From contig NC_091106.1 in the NCBI RefSeq assembly GCF_024713975.1, positions 10,457,001 through 10,521,000 on the forward strand: DNA of 64,000 bases. The letters are read 5' to 3'. The number at the start of each line of letters is the position of its first letter. Position 1 is the first letter of the stretch. A program made the translations under genes and the position numbers. This DNA is from Paralichthys olivaceus. Lineage: Eukaryota > Chordata > Actinopteri > Pleuronectiformes > Paralichthyidae. Below are positions 22,134 to 48,990 of the stretch, piece after piece. The notes beneath the pieces were generated by a model. That model worked only from the letters and a program-made list of their open reading frames with translations, did not search any database and was not told where the DNA came from.

Positions 22134-23834
22134 TTATTCTCTGTGACATAATCCAACACACTTAAAACCGCAAATATTCAAAGAAAAAAAAAATTGGAAT
22201 TGGAAAACTACATTTGGCTTCTTGTCAGTTTTCTTATTGAATTTAAGATGTTTTACAAGAATCTGTCCTTTTCTCTGCAGGTAATTCTTTAGAGGTTTAA
22301 AGATAGAAACCACTCCCTTCTGCATTCTGCTGAAAAATTTGGAGATGGAATGAAATGGTTTCTTCCTGCAAGCTCTATGAATGGCAGTCTTGCGATCCTC
22401 ACCATCAACAGGTCTGATGGCGGCTGTAGCATCATTGTTTGAAGAAACAGAGAAATCATCATCAACATGTACACACATGTAAACACTTGGCTTTGAATTC
22501 TCAGCTTCAATGTTGTCAACTTCATCTCTGGAGACCTCTACATCTGCATCATAGTAACCGTCAGAGGTTGCTGCCTCTTCACCATCTTGTTCTTCACTGT
22601 AACTTTCCCTGAGTTCATGTTCTCTGCTGATGTTTGTGTCTGAAGAGACGGACACTACATTTTCAGTGTTGGAATCTTTATCAGGGTGGTCTTCTCCATC
22701 TGAAAGATTGATTGGTTCATCTCCACAACACGGAGATGGCACATTCATGACAGGAAAGGCTGTGCCTGTGTTGGAGTTGGAGTTGGTTTCTTTTTCTTCC
22801 TCCAGGTAGGCCATTGTTATGAAACGATGGTTGAGGGCTTCGCTGGGAGTCATTCTCTGCCCAGCGTTCACATTCAGACAACACTTGATGAAGTCCAAAA
22901 ATGCCATCCTTTCTTTGTACTCATGATCATCTGGTTTTTTTGGCCATCGCATCACTGCATCCTCCAAACTAAACAAGTCAGAAGGTAGTTGGATATCAAG
23001 TGGCCGGTCACCAGTCACATCCTCATACTCTTCTGGCGTCCTTAGTCTCCAGCCTGCGTCCTGATCTGAGGTGAAATACCTCCAGCTGTGTTTTCCTGCA
23101 CTTATCAGCTCATCATTTGGCTGGCCCAGCCAGTGCAGAAGAGCTTTCACCCAGTCGTATTCAGAGGTGTCAGGGAAGAAGTCAATGCCAAAGTACAAAT
23201 ATGCCACGATACAGCCTAATCCCCACATGTCCACCGACTCTGACAAGGGGAGGCCCAAGACCACTTCTGGAGCCCTGTATGAAAGGGTCTGTACGGTCAT
23301 TCCAGTCCTCAAATGGCTCAATAGACGAGCCAGTCCAAAGTCAATGAGCTTGATCCTGAACGGCTGACTCTTTTGGTTGACCAGCATTATGTTGTCCGGT
23401 TTCAAGTCCGTGTGAATCATGCCAGTGTTCTTCAGCGCTTTCAACGCAACCAACAACTGCTGGGTCACAAGGCGGATTTCACAGAGACTCCGTGGCATCA
23501 TATCATTCTCTGTCATCAGGTCAAAAAGGCTCCTGTCCAGCATTTCAAAAACAAGACAAGACATTCCATGGAAATGGAACTTCTCAATGAATTTCACAAT
23601 GTTGTGCTGGTCAGGGTTGAGAGCGCTGAGCTTTTCCAACATCGCAAATTCTCTTTGATTGAACTGGTCGTCATCCAGTTTGTGCATTTTTATAGCCAAC
23701 AGCTCTTGGGTCCGCAGGTTGACACATCTGGCGACTCGGCCAAAACCTCCTTCTCCACTTAGGCCCAGTATTTTGTAGCTGGTGGTACCGCTGTGGAGTA
23801 CTTGAAATGTTCCTGATTCTTCCGCCATTCTCAT
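22134..23834 (-). CDS. HIPK-like Ser/Thr protein kinase, array copy 2
   Basis: 566 codons, about 98 percent identical to copy 1 in protein. All catalytic residues are kept (K49, E62, D143, D165, E190). It differs from copy 1 by a two-residue SN insertion in the acidic linker and about a dozen substitutions, including V for I at 129, PKKPDD for RENPDD in the C-lobe, and RACRKK for RARRKK in the basic segment. Start choice and the TAA within AATAAA are as in copy 1. Its start lies exactly 2954 bp from that of copy 1. The intact frame with few changes suggests recent duplication with the protein still maintained, but expression cannot be judged from sequence. Confidence 0.9.
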   Translation of the reverse strand: MRMAEESGTFQVLHSGTTSYKILGLSGEGGFGRVARCVNLRTQELLAIKMHKLDDDQFNQREFAMLEKLSALNPDQHNIVKFIEKFHFHGMSCLVFEMLDRSLFDLMTENDMMPRSLCEIRLVTQQLLVALKALKNTGMIHTDLKPDNIMLVNQKSQPFRIKLIDFGLARLLSHLRTGMTVQTLSYRAPEVVLGLPLSESVDMWGLGCIVAYLYFGIDFFPDTSEYDWVKALLHWLGQPNDELISAGKHSWRYFTSDQDAGWRLRTPEEYEDVTGDRPLDIQLPSDLFSLEDAVMRWPKKPDDHEYKERMAFLDFIKCCLNVNAGQRMTPSEALNHRFITMAYLEEEKETNSNSNTGTAFPVMNVPSPCCGDEPINLSDGEDHPDKDSNTENVVSVSSDTNISREHELRESYSEEQDGEEAATSDGYYDADVEVSRDEVDNIEAENSKPSVYMCVHVDDDFSVSSNNDATAAIRPVDGEDRKTAIHRACRKKPFHSISKFFSRMQKGVVSIFKPLKNYLQRKGQILVKHLKFNKKTDKKPNVVFQFQFFFSLNICGFKCVGLCHRE

Positions 23835-25087
23835 TGATGATGTTGCTGCTGTTCAGAAGATTTTGCAGGAAAATGGTCCAAAAGCTCTTGACTTGTGACT
23901 GGCTTTCACAATCCCAAGTCTAATCTGACCACAGCCAACTAACTGATCAGATAAAGGGTTTCACATCAAAGGAATAAAAGAGTAAAGGAATAAATTAATA
24001 GAATGTTCACATTTTGAGTGATGTCATTAGTGACCCCATCATCACCATCAAACTTAATTAATTACTGCTAGCAATATTACTACTACGAATACTATTATTG
24101 TTATTATTATAATAAGATTTGTTTTTATTGCACAAAACACAGTTACAAAGTGTGCAGCCCTTTACAATTTGTCAGATGCACAGTTTCACATATACAACAA
24201 CACAATAATGCAAACAACAAAACAAAAACAATACTACAAACATACACTAAGTTGGCAGTTTATTGGATACACTTGATTTTTTTCTGTGCAATTAAAACAA
24301 CATATTTTGTCGAATGATTACGTAGAAAAATGTATATGCACCTATGGTATAAATGAACTTATATGTTTATGTCCATCCAGTAAATGTTAATCTCCGAAAG
24401 GCTTATTTTGTGGAGACTATTTTCAGAAACCACAATGTGCACGACGACCAGAATGTGGCACCTTAAATCCATGTCAGTTTGTAGAGGCACAGTGGAAACA
24501 GCCATCAGGGGAAAATCCCAAGTCTTATACTCCAATGCAACGGTCTACACTGGACAGAAGAAGTGGATGAGCATGAAAAGGAAGCAATCCTGGAGCCCTT
24601 CAAGTTCATATTTTGTAACACTGAGGATATGTGGAAATTCTGTGAACAAACAATAGACCAAAGAAATTATTTGGCCTATTGTGAATGTCACACGAGTGAG
24701 TTTTTGTGTTAGAGAATAAAGGGCTACAGAACATTTGATCATGTTGTGACTTGGTGTGTTTTTTATGTTTTTCTCATTGATCACTTAATAATTTTATTTG
24801 GACTATACTGTAGATATCAAGAGTTAGGGTAGTATTTAGTTGTACTTAGGTGTTCCAGCAGCACAAGAACATAATTAGCATAGACATAGAACCAAACATG
24901 AAATATAGCTGCGTTAAAAGTTTTATCTTAAGAGAATGAGTATTTGTCTCTGGCTGAGCTCCATTCTTTGATTGAACTGATTCTAGATACACATGATGGC
25001 TGATGAATTCAAGGAAGAAAGTAAACTGATTTCTTTATCCAGTGGAAAAATATGAAACGGTTTCAGTTAGACTTGTACGACACAACT
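23835..25087. other. Array spacer 2
   Basis: Near-perfect copy of spacer 1, same length (1253 bp). It includes the 139-bp segment at 24374-24512 and the 26-bp block at 24524-24549. Only scattered single-base differences from spacer 1 are visible. The equal similarity of coding and non-coding parts points to duplication of the whole 2954-bp unit. Confidence 0.7.
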
Positions 25088-26788
25088 TTATTCTCTGTGA
25101 CATAATCCAACACACTTAAAACCGCAAATATTCAAAGAAAAAAAAAATTGGAATTGGAAAACTACATTTGGCTTCTTGTCAGTTTTCCTATTGAATTTAA
25201 GATGTTTTACAAGAATCTGTCCTTTTCTCTGCAGGTAATTCTTTACAGGTGTAAAGATAGAAACCACTCCCTTCTGCATTCTGCTGAAAAATTTGGAGAT
25301 GGAATGAAATGGTTTCTTCCTGCGAGCTCTATGAATGGCAGTCTTGTGATCCTCACCATCAACAGGTCTGATGGCGGCTGTAGCATCATTGTTTGAAGAA
25401 ACAGAGAAATCATCATCAACATGTACACACATGTAAACACTTGGCTTTGAATTCTCAGCTTCAATGTCGTCAACTTCATCTCTGGAGACCTCCACATCTG
25501 TATCGTAGTAACCGTCAGAGGTTGCTGCCTCTTCACCATCTTGTTCTTCTTCGTAACTTTCCCTGAGTTCATGTTCTCTGCTGATGTTTGTGTCTGAAGA
25601 GACGGACACTACATTTTCAGTGTTGGAATCTTCATCTGGGCGGTCTTCTCCATCTGAAAGATTGATTGGTTCATCTCCACAACACGGAGATGGCACATTC
25701 ATGACAGGAAAGGCTGTGTCTGTGTTGGAGTTGGAGTTGGTTTCTTTTTCTTCCTCCAGGTAGGCCATTGTTATGAAACGATGGTTGAGGGCTTCGCTGG
25801 GAGTCATTCTCTGCCCAGCGTTCACATTCAGACAACACTTGATGAAGTCCAAAAATGCCATCCTTTCTTTGTACTCATGATCATCTGGATTTTCTCGCCA
25901 TCGCATCACTGCATCCTCCAAACTCAACAAGTCAGAAGGTAGTTGGATATCAAGTGGCCGGTCACCAGTCACATCCTCATACTCTTCTGGCGTCCTTAGT
26001 CTCCAGCCTGCGTCCTGATCTGAGGTGAAATACCTCCAGCTGTGTTTTCCTGCACTTATCAGCTCATCATTTGGCTGGCCCAGCCAGTGCAGAAGAGCTT
26101 TCACCCAGTCGTATTCAGAGGTGTCAGGGAAGAAGTCAATGCCAAAGTACAAATATGCCACGATACAGCCTAATCCCCACATGTCCACCGACTCTGACAA
26201 GGGGAGGCCCAAGACCACTTCTGGAGCCCTGTATGAAAGGGTCTGTACGGTCATTCCAGTCCTCAAATGGCTCAATAGACGAGCCAGTCCAAAATCAATG
26301 AGCTTGATCCTGAACGGCTGACTCTTTTGGTTGACCAGCATTATGTTGTCCGGTTTCAAGTCCGTGTGAATCATGCCAGTGTTCTTCAGCGCTTTCAACG
26401 CAATCAATAACTGCTGGGTCACAAGGCGGATTTCACAGAGACTCCGTGGCATCATATCATTCTCTGTCATCAGGTCAAAAAGGCTCCTGTCCAGCATTTC
26501 GAAAACAAGACAAGACATTCCATGGAAATGGAACTTCTCAATGAATTTCACAATGTTGTGCTGGTCAGGGTTGAGAGCGCTGAGCTTTTCCAACATCGCA
26601 AATTCTCTTTGATTGAACTGGTCGTCATCCAGTTTGTGCATTTTTATAGCCAACAGCTCTTGGGTCCGCAGGTTGACACATCTGGCGACTCGGCCAAAAC
26701 CTCCTTCTCCACTTAGGCCCAGTATTTTGTAGCTGGTGGTACCGCTGTGGAGTACTTGAAATGTTCCTGATTCTTCCGCCATGCTCAT
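25088..26788 (-). CDS. HIPK-like Ser/Thr protein kinase, array copy 3
   Basis: 566 codons with the same domain order and catalytic residues as copies 1 and 2. It starts MSMAEES rather than MRMAEES; the Met at residue 3 is again the better-context start. It shares the SN insertion and AYLEEE with copy 2 but RENPDD, I129, RARRKK and FNRK with copy 1. Private changes include RPDEDSN, SYEEEQ, DTDVEV and IFTPVK. It is the copy nearest msh6, and its 5' flank diverges from the other units after about 270 bp. Confidence 0.9.
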   Translation of the reverse strand: MSMAEESGTFQVLHSGTTSYKILGLSGEGGFGRVARCVNLRTQELLAIKMHKLDDDQFNQREFAMLEKLSALNPDQHNIVKFIEKFHFHGMSCLVFEMLDRSLFDLMTENDMMPRSLCEIRLVTQQLLIALKALKNTGMIHTDLKPDNIMLVNQKSQPFRIKLIDFGLARLLSHLRTGMTVQTLSYRAPEVVLGLPLSESVDMWGLGCIVAYLYFGIDFFPDTSEYDWVKALLHWLGQPNDELISAGKHSWRYFTSDQDAGWRLRTPEEYEDVTGDRPLDIQLPSDLLSLEDAVMRWRENPDDHEYKERMAFLDFIKCCLNVNAGQRMTPSEALNHRFITMAYLEEEKETNSNSNTDTAFPVMNVPSPCCGDEPINLSDGEDRPDEDSNTENVVSVSSDTNISREHELRESYEEEQDGEEAATSDGYYDTDVEVSRDEVDDIEAENSKPSVYMCVHVDDDFSVSSNNDATAAIRPVDGEDHKTAIHRARRKKPFHSISKFFSRMQKGVVSIFTPVKNYLQRKGQILVKHLKFNRKTDKKPNVVFQFQFFFSLNICGFKCVGLCHRE

Positions 26789-27105
26789 TGATGATGTTGC
26801 TGCTGTTCAGAAGATTTTGCAGGAAAATGGTCCAAAAGCTCTTGACTTGTGACTGGCTTTCACAATCCCAAGTCTAATCTGACCACAGCCAACTAACTGA
26901 TCAGATAAAGGGTTTCACATCAAAGGAATAAAAGAGTAAAGGAATAAATTAATAGAATGTTCACATTTTGAGTGATGTCATCAGTGACCCCCTCATCACC
27001 ATCAAACTTAATTAATTACTGCTAGCAATATTACTCCAACAACTACTATTATTGTTATTATAATAAACACAATAATGCAAACAACAATAAAACAAACATA
27101 CACTT
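26789..27105. other. Right edge of the kinase array, shortened spacer
   Basis: Homologous to the first part of spacers 1 and 2 up to the ttattataataa region near 27064. It then jumps to the acacaataatgcaaacaac block, missing roughly 120 bp present in the other spacers. After about 27105 the array similarity ends. Confidence 0.6.
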
Positions 27106-27115
27106 CGGTACACTG

Positions 27116-27158
27116 CAATGCAACGTCGACACTGTAGACCGTTGCATTGGAGTATAAG
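27116..27158. repeat. Hairpin plus inverted 26-bp array fragment
   Basis: Arms caatgcaacg (27116-27125) and cgttgcattg (27140-27149) are perfect reverse complements. Bases 27133-27158 are the exact reverse complement of 21570-21595 and 24524-24549 in the two spacers. The array therefore ends in an inverted scrap of its own spacer. Confidence 0.8.
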
Positions 27159-27779
27159 CTACACTCTGCAAGTACTTTTAAGAATGTAAAATCATGTACA
27201 TAGTTACTTTTGCACTGCACAGCGCAGCTTGCTTGATATGCTGTTGGAGGATAGATTATTTAGCTGCTGACAAGGCTCCATTACAATGATCGTCCCATAA
27301 GTGACCTTTCCCAGTGCAGGACCTTTATCGGCAGCCCCCAACACTGTGGGGTGGAAGGATAGTCATGCTAGGAGTGAATGAGATGTGTGTATTTTCACAC
27401 ACAAATCGTCCTTGACCTGATGATGGCCACATCAGGGAGCGCAGAGCATGATATTGCATTTTATAATGTTATCCAGGGCTGCACCTTACACTTCATTTCT
27501 TACCGCATTTGACACACTTTAAACAAGTGTGTCGTTCAGATTGATTTTAAGATGACTTCTGTGCTTGGAATATAAACACAGGGTGAGTTGTGCAGTGGTC
27601 TCTGGTTTACATACAGCCCCTCAGAGCAGCGTAGTAAAAGGGGTGAGGAAGGTGAGGAAACACTTGACATCTGTATTATCGAGTGTGCCTGCTGGACAAA
27701 CTACCAATATGGACACTGCAGATGCAACAGAAGTGAGGATTTGTGTGCAATGCAGGAAAAATGAGAATAGCAGAGTGTA
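27159..27779. other. Intergenic, nothing recognised
   Basis: No supported exon; short frames only. Confidence 0.4.
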
Positions 27780-28126
27780 TACCTCTGTCAAGGTCCGACA
27801 GTCCCATTAATTTCAAACTGCACAAATTTAATTCACATATATTTATATGAGTTCCCTAAATGTGCCTCATTCATCCAGATCCATAAATGATTCCCTGGGA
27901 AATCAGTGACAATGTTGAAAAACACCGCATCTACCAAAGTTAAACAAAAGTTCGGATCCACACCAACATTTGATGGGTTCTTCCCAGACCGATAGTTTCA
28001 CTGTAATCTGTCAGGTAGTTTTTTGTGGACTCTTGCTCACAAACAAACAAACAAACAAACAAACAAACAAACCAAGAAACAAACTAAAGGATGGGGGTGA
28101 AAACATAACCTCCTTTGCAGAGGTAA
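27780..28126. mobile_element. MITE-like element with (AAAC)n and short TIRs
   Basis: The left end tacctctgtcaagg and the reverse complement of the right end tacctctgcaaagg match except for two positions. The interior has an (AAAC) run at about 28039-28072 and no coding capacity. It is the best preserved of three related pieces in the window; the others are at 1-130 and, inverted, 53955-54040. Confidence 0.65.
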
Positions 28127-29970
28127 AGAATGTAGTACATACAGACAAGAAGGAAAAGATGAAATTTAATGTTTAGAGAAACAATTCAGTCTAAATTTGT
28201 CTTTGCTTCAGCTTTTGTTGTCGTTGTTGAGAATAATAATGATTACATTTCCATTCCTTTCTCATGTTTATACATGAATATGAGAACATTTAAGTTTTCT
28301 TACTAATAATTGACATCTCATATGTTGTTGTGGATTTAATTAATTTTGTATAAACAAAATGAATACACTTCAGACCATGTTTCCACTACCTTGCATTCAT
28401 GACAATGTGCTATTTTGCATTTTTCTTCCCCTCACAAAGCGCTATAAGGGCCGCCTACAGCTCTCTCCCTAATAATGGCCCTTTGAATCCACTGAAGTAC
28501 AGATGACTTCCATTCAGCGGCTTCAGTTTCAGGGCGCTGCCATTGTTCCCGCTGCCTCACTGTCACTTTGCCGTGATCTTACTGGACACTTGAATAAACC
28601 TGAGACATCCTTAATGTTATTAAGAACTCCTGTGCTTGTCTCACTCAGATAAGTCAAAACGCCTGCAGTGAAAAAATCTATTTGTGTCAGGACATTTTGG
28701 CTTTTTTCAATTAGCCGCCTGCTTTTCAGAAGAAGGTATCCAAGTTGCTGCAGAAATGAATTACCTTGTTTTCTCCCATGTGAATGACATTTAATTATTT
28801 ATGTCCCACTTCAAAAAAGGTAACTGGATTCATTCTGCTAGAAATCAATCTGTTCATTGTGATTTTATACAAGATACACAGTTTACTGTGCATAATGCTT
28901 GTCTGATGCAAACCCCCTCTGGATTCTTATGATGACATAGTGTATAGATCACATTTAGTCATTGATTAGTCTTTAGTCTGTCGCACTGAATTAAAACAGC
29001 TCCTCATAATAACTGCTGTGTAAAGCTAACTGTCACCCATACACCATATGCCAAAAAATCATTTTTGTGAGTGGATGTTTTTTTTTGTTTGGGAGATGTA
29101 AGGTGAATATCTCAGGAATTAGCAGCATTTATTTACACTATTACTTTGGAGCAAACATCATTTATTTATGTTGCAAAGTACGCTGGGAGCGTTTGAACAG
29201 TTTGTCACATCCAACACAAATGGCCACAAATCAAAGTTAATGTGGAATTCTCGCTGTGACTTCTCAACAAAAAAGACATTGGGGTGAAGAAGGCACGAGA
29301 CTCATCTTTCTGTTTGATGGGCTTAGTTGGAAATAAACTGGAAATATTTGTGAAAAAACTGGAATCACAGAGTGGAACTGTAGGATTATGAAGAATATCA
29401 AGACAGAGGGTATTACTGAAGCTCCCAGTGCGCTGCTGCACCCTGCTGGTAGTACAGTATGAAGTCAGTGTGTGTGTTCAGCAATACGTAAACAGACAGA
29501 CAGCATTTTGCAACTGCACAGCATTTGTACAGCAAAAAAAGACACCAATTCCTACATTACATTTTTTTTGACAGCTCCAGTTAATAGTGACAGTATAAAA
29601 TTTTTGCTAATTAAAACATATTAAGAACTTATAATATGTGTTGCTTTGTTGTAAACATTTTAACGTATTATTATTATTTATTATTATTAATAATTATTGT
29701 AGCAATGTTGAGGTTAGGACTGTTGGTCATCAAGGTGTCACTACGGACTTTAATTGCTTCTCTTACTATATTTTTACAAACTAACAATTAGAAAGTAACT
29801 AAAAGTAATTAAATAAGAATCATTAGTTGAAGCATGTTGCAGCTCTGTATAATTTTGACCCACTGTAACAATAAAATCCTACTTTTACATGAATGCATAC
29901 AGCTAAATCTGCTAACAGCTAAATCTGCTAAGAGCCCAACAGATTTATATTCTCCTATGTTTCTTATATT
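28127..29970. other. Intergenic, nothing recognised
   Basis: AT-rich DNA without a supported exon. A 16-bp unit (acagctaaatctgcta) is duplicated in tandem at about 29898-29930. Confidence 0.4.
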
Positions 29971-30152
29971 TCCTTACACTTAAGTATTATTATCCCTACA
30001 CTTATTACACTTATTACACAGGTTACGTATTATTACGTACTGATGCCCATTTTTGACTCTTGCTGCTGTAATATTGCAAATTCCCCCATTGTGGGACTAA
30101 TAAAGTATTACCTTATCTTATCTTATCTTATCTTATCTTATCTTATCTTATA
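29971..30152 (+). mobile_element. LINE-like 3' end with (TTATC)n tail
   Basis: The block attgcaaattcccccattgt then gggactaataaagtatta, running into a (cttat)n run at about 30113-30150, is typical of the 3' end of a fish non-LTR element with a short-repeat tail. No reverse transcriptase frame is present. Confidence 0.5.
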
Positions 30153-30360
30153 ACAGGGGCTATTTTTATGCATTGAGTATTTTTACTTTTATTGTTTTTA
30201 GTAAATTTTATTCCAGAGACTAATTACTAAAGAAACTTTTTAATCCAGGTTGTTAGGGTTATTTTTATTATTTTAAATTCATTTTTGTATTATTTGTACA
30301 TGATCAGCCTCTGTGTTGTCAATAAAGTCGTCATGTAAAAAAAACACTGAATTCCTCAAG

Positions 30361-30548
30361 GCGCCAACGGAAGTCATGTTATGGCCACGTGACTTCTCAT
30401 CTCACTTGTCATTGGCGGACGCTTCCTGCTTAGGTTTCCCGCGAACTCGGCTCCGTGTAGTCTCGTGTGAGGTGGTGCCGGAGTCTGAGGCCACGGTGCT
30501 CAGGTTCTTCTCTCTACGCGCAGATAACAAACCTGCACGACCACAAAC
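30361..30548 (+). promoter_or_regulatory. msh6: msh6 promoter and 5' UTR
   Basis: This GC-richer stretch precedes the msh6 start codon. It contains an E-box CACGTG at 30386-30391, an ATTGG box at 30411-30415, and an E2F-type TTTCCCGC at 30435-30442. No TATA box is evident. An E2F site would fit S-phase expression of a replication-coupled repair gene; that link is inference. Confidence 0.5.
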
Positions 30549-38227
<7,679 letters not shown>

Positions 38228-38304
38228 TTTGTTTAAAAAGACATCAGTTCTTGCTGAATCTATTTGTTTAGTCAGCACTTGAAAAAACACTACTGTTATG
38301 ATCT

Positions 38305-38317
38305 AATAAAGTTTATT
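38305..38317. terminator. Bidirectional poly(A) hexamer between msh6 and fbxo11
   Basis: The 13-bp string aataaagtttatt contains AATAAA on the + strand (38305-38310) and on the - strand (38317-38312). On + it is 78 bp after the msh6 stop. On - it would end an fbxo11 3' UTR of about 1.5 kb. Other ATTAAA-type signals for fbxo11 occur closer to its stop, so use on the - strand is inferred. Confidence 0.6.
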
Positions 38318-39857
38318 TTTAAAAAAATGACAATGTTTCATCTAGGAAATTAAACCCTTTTAATTCACGCTAGCGCCTACATAACGGTTATTGAATACTT
38401 CACAATATATTAAGTCTAGATGTTATGATACATGCATACATTTCAGTCTGTATGAGAACCCACAATCACCAGTACACATGAATGAGGGACAAGGGGGGGC
38501 TGGGGGAAATGAAACCATATAGCGCTGTATATAGGTACTTGTCTCAGCTTCAGTAAAGTAAAAGCCGTTTTAATTCTCCAGCAACGTTGGCAAATGAGGG
38601 TTCGTTGTGCTTTCACAAGACTTGTCTGCTTTTTCTCTGAGCCCTAAAAGTAAAAAATAAAATCTGGTATATGAAAGAAACTGTACATCTTGGCCTTGTA
38701 GCAGCATTTGTGGCTGTTCATTGACTAATACAGGGTGAGACCTATATAGATTTTGCAACCTACTAAACTGATAAATCAATATACCACAGAGGGTTTAATC
38801 ATACAATACAATCACCCTGATCCCAGCCAGCTGTTCAGCCATTTAATAGAAAATGAGCCTGTTTGATTTTAATATTAAATAAAAATGCATTATCTCAATT
38901 ATAAACGAAGTTCCCTAAGCTCTTAAAACAACTGCAGCCTTGAGTAAAAATGCTGGATTTTGTATGACAAACAGAAAATATGCATAGATTATGTAAAACA
39001 GACGTAACTGTTCAGCTCTCTAACAAAGACGACGCTCATCTACAAGTCTTGTGAAAGCACATCGCAGCATCTATTTTACTGTATTGCAAAATGTAAATGA
39101 GTCAACGTTGCTGGAGAAAATGTTTAGTGTTTTCCTCTCTCTTCTCTGATCTCTTTCATAGAAAGAAGTTAGATACTGTGACATGAGTATAATTACAGCA
39201 ATTCTAGGGTATAATAACAAAAAAAATTTAAACACATTTAATAAAATAAAGACATTCAAGTACAGTAAGATTTTTGCATGAAAATACAAAACTACACAAA
39301 AAGCATTAAAATCAAAATCTCAACAGTTGTCTGGGGGGGGGGAGAAAAAGCTGAAGTGCTAGGTCATTTTTCCCGTACACATCGTACGAGCACGTCGGTT
39401 GCCCAGTGATGGAAGCATTGTTGTGTTTTGGAGCATTTGCCTCCTCATGAGAAAGTTGTGCCTCCTCTGACTGTACATGACTGCAGTATCTTGTTCCTCC
39501 ACTTCTTCAGTACGATGAGCCTGTAGCTTTTTGTCCATCTCATCAGTTTCACTTGACTGAACCAACACACCCACAAACCCTGAGTCAGCTGCTCGGTCCC
39601 ATTGAAGTCTTTTTTTTTTTTTTTTTGTAAAATAATTGAGGAAAAAAGTGAGGCATCAATAATCAGACTTTAGTTTTTTCTCTAAATGTCTCCTTTTAGC
39701 ATATTCGTGTAGAGTCTTTTTTTTTTTTTTAAAGTCACTGTATATGCTCTATCAAAGTGAATCTGTACTTTAGTTTGGATTTCCTCCTCCGCTGCACAAC
39801 GTAAAGTGTCTTTATGTCCAATCCTGCTGAAGCGCAAGAGGACCTCAGCCCTGGAGC
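38318..39857 (-). other. fbxo11: Putative fbxo11 3' UTR
   Basis: The region follows the fbxo11 stop codon on the minus strand and has no coding content. It contains a long-distance inverted repeat (38575-38625 with 39042-39117) and poly(T) runs near 39610 and 39720. Length and end point are inferred from the poly(A) hexamer at 38312-38317; earlier ATTAAA variants (for example 38568-38573) are alternatives. Confidence 0.55.
38575..39117. repeat. Long-distance inverted repeat in fbxo11 3' UTR
   Basis: Outer arms of 15 bp (38575-38589 and 39103-39117; tctccagcaacgttg and its complement) and inner arms of 19 bp (38607-38625 and 39042-39060) are perfect. The segments between outer and inner arms are 17 and 42 nt and unpaired, and the central loop is about 416 nt. 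This could be the ends of a 543-bp foldback/MITE element or an RNA structure in the UTR. Confidence 0.85.
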
Positions 39858-48644
<8,787 letters not shown>

Positions 48645-48990
48645 TTGGGGTGTTGTTAATCCTGAGGAAATGTCGAAGCCTTTCACAGCAGAAGAGGCGA
48701 CGCCGGGCACATCGACTATGTCTTCTTCGTCAACGCTGCACGATCTGCCATGTTCTAGCCGCGGCTCCGGTAGAAGAGAAAAACGCGTACGGCGGTGTGT
48801 TATTCCCGTTCCCCTGCACTGGTCTTACGTCTGGTCCCGTTCTACTGTAGCAGGAGGAGCCATAACACACAGGCACGGTCCGTCAGGCCTCGGTCACATC
48901 ACATGGGAGGACCTGTCTCTCTCTCCGCCACCCGTCACGTCGCTTGATCCTCGGTCAGGGCGGCCTATTCAACCGTGAGTTCACTGGTAG
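48645..48990 (-). promoter_or_regulatory. fbxo11: fbxo11 5' UTR and CpG-rich promoter
   Basis: Sequence immediately upstream (minus strand) of the fbxo11 start codon at 48644-48642 is CpG-rich up to about 48990, with no TATA box. A minus-strand ATG upstream (atggcagatcg, near 48752) opens a short frame that stops within 12 codons, a possible uORF if transcription starts above it. Exact start sites are unknown. Confidence 0.5.

Noticed and set aside
23373..23762. 129-codon + strand frame opposite kinase copy 2
   Set aside because: It is antisense to a well-supported kinase domain, and the equivalent frames opposite copies 1 and 3 are broken into shorter pieces. It has no independent features.
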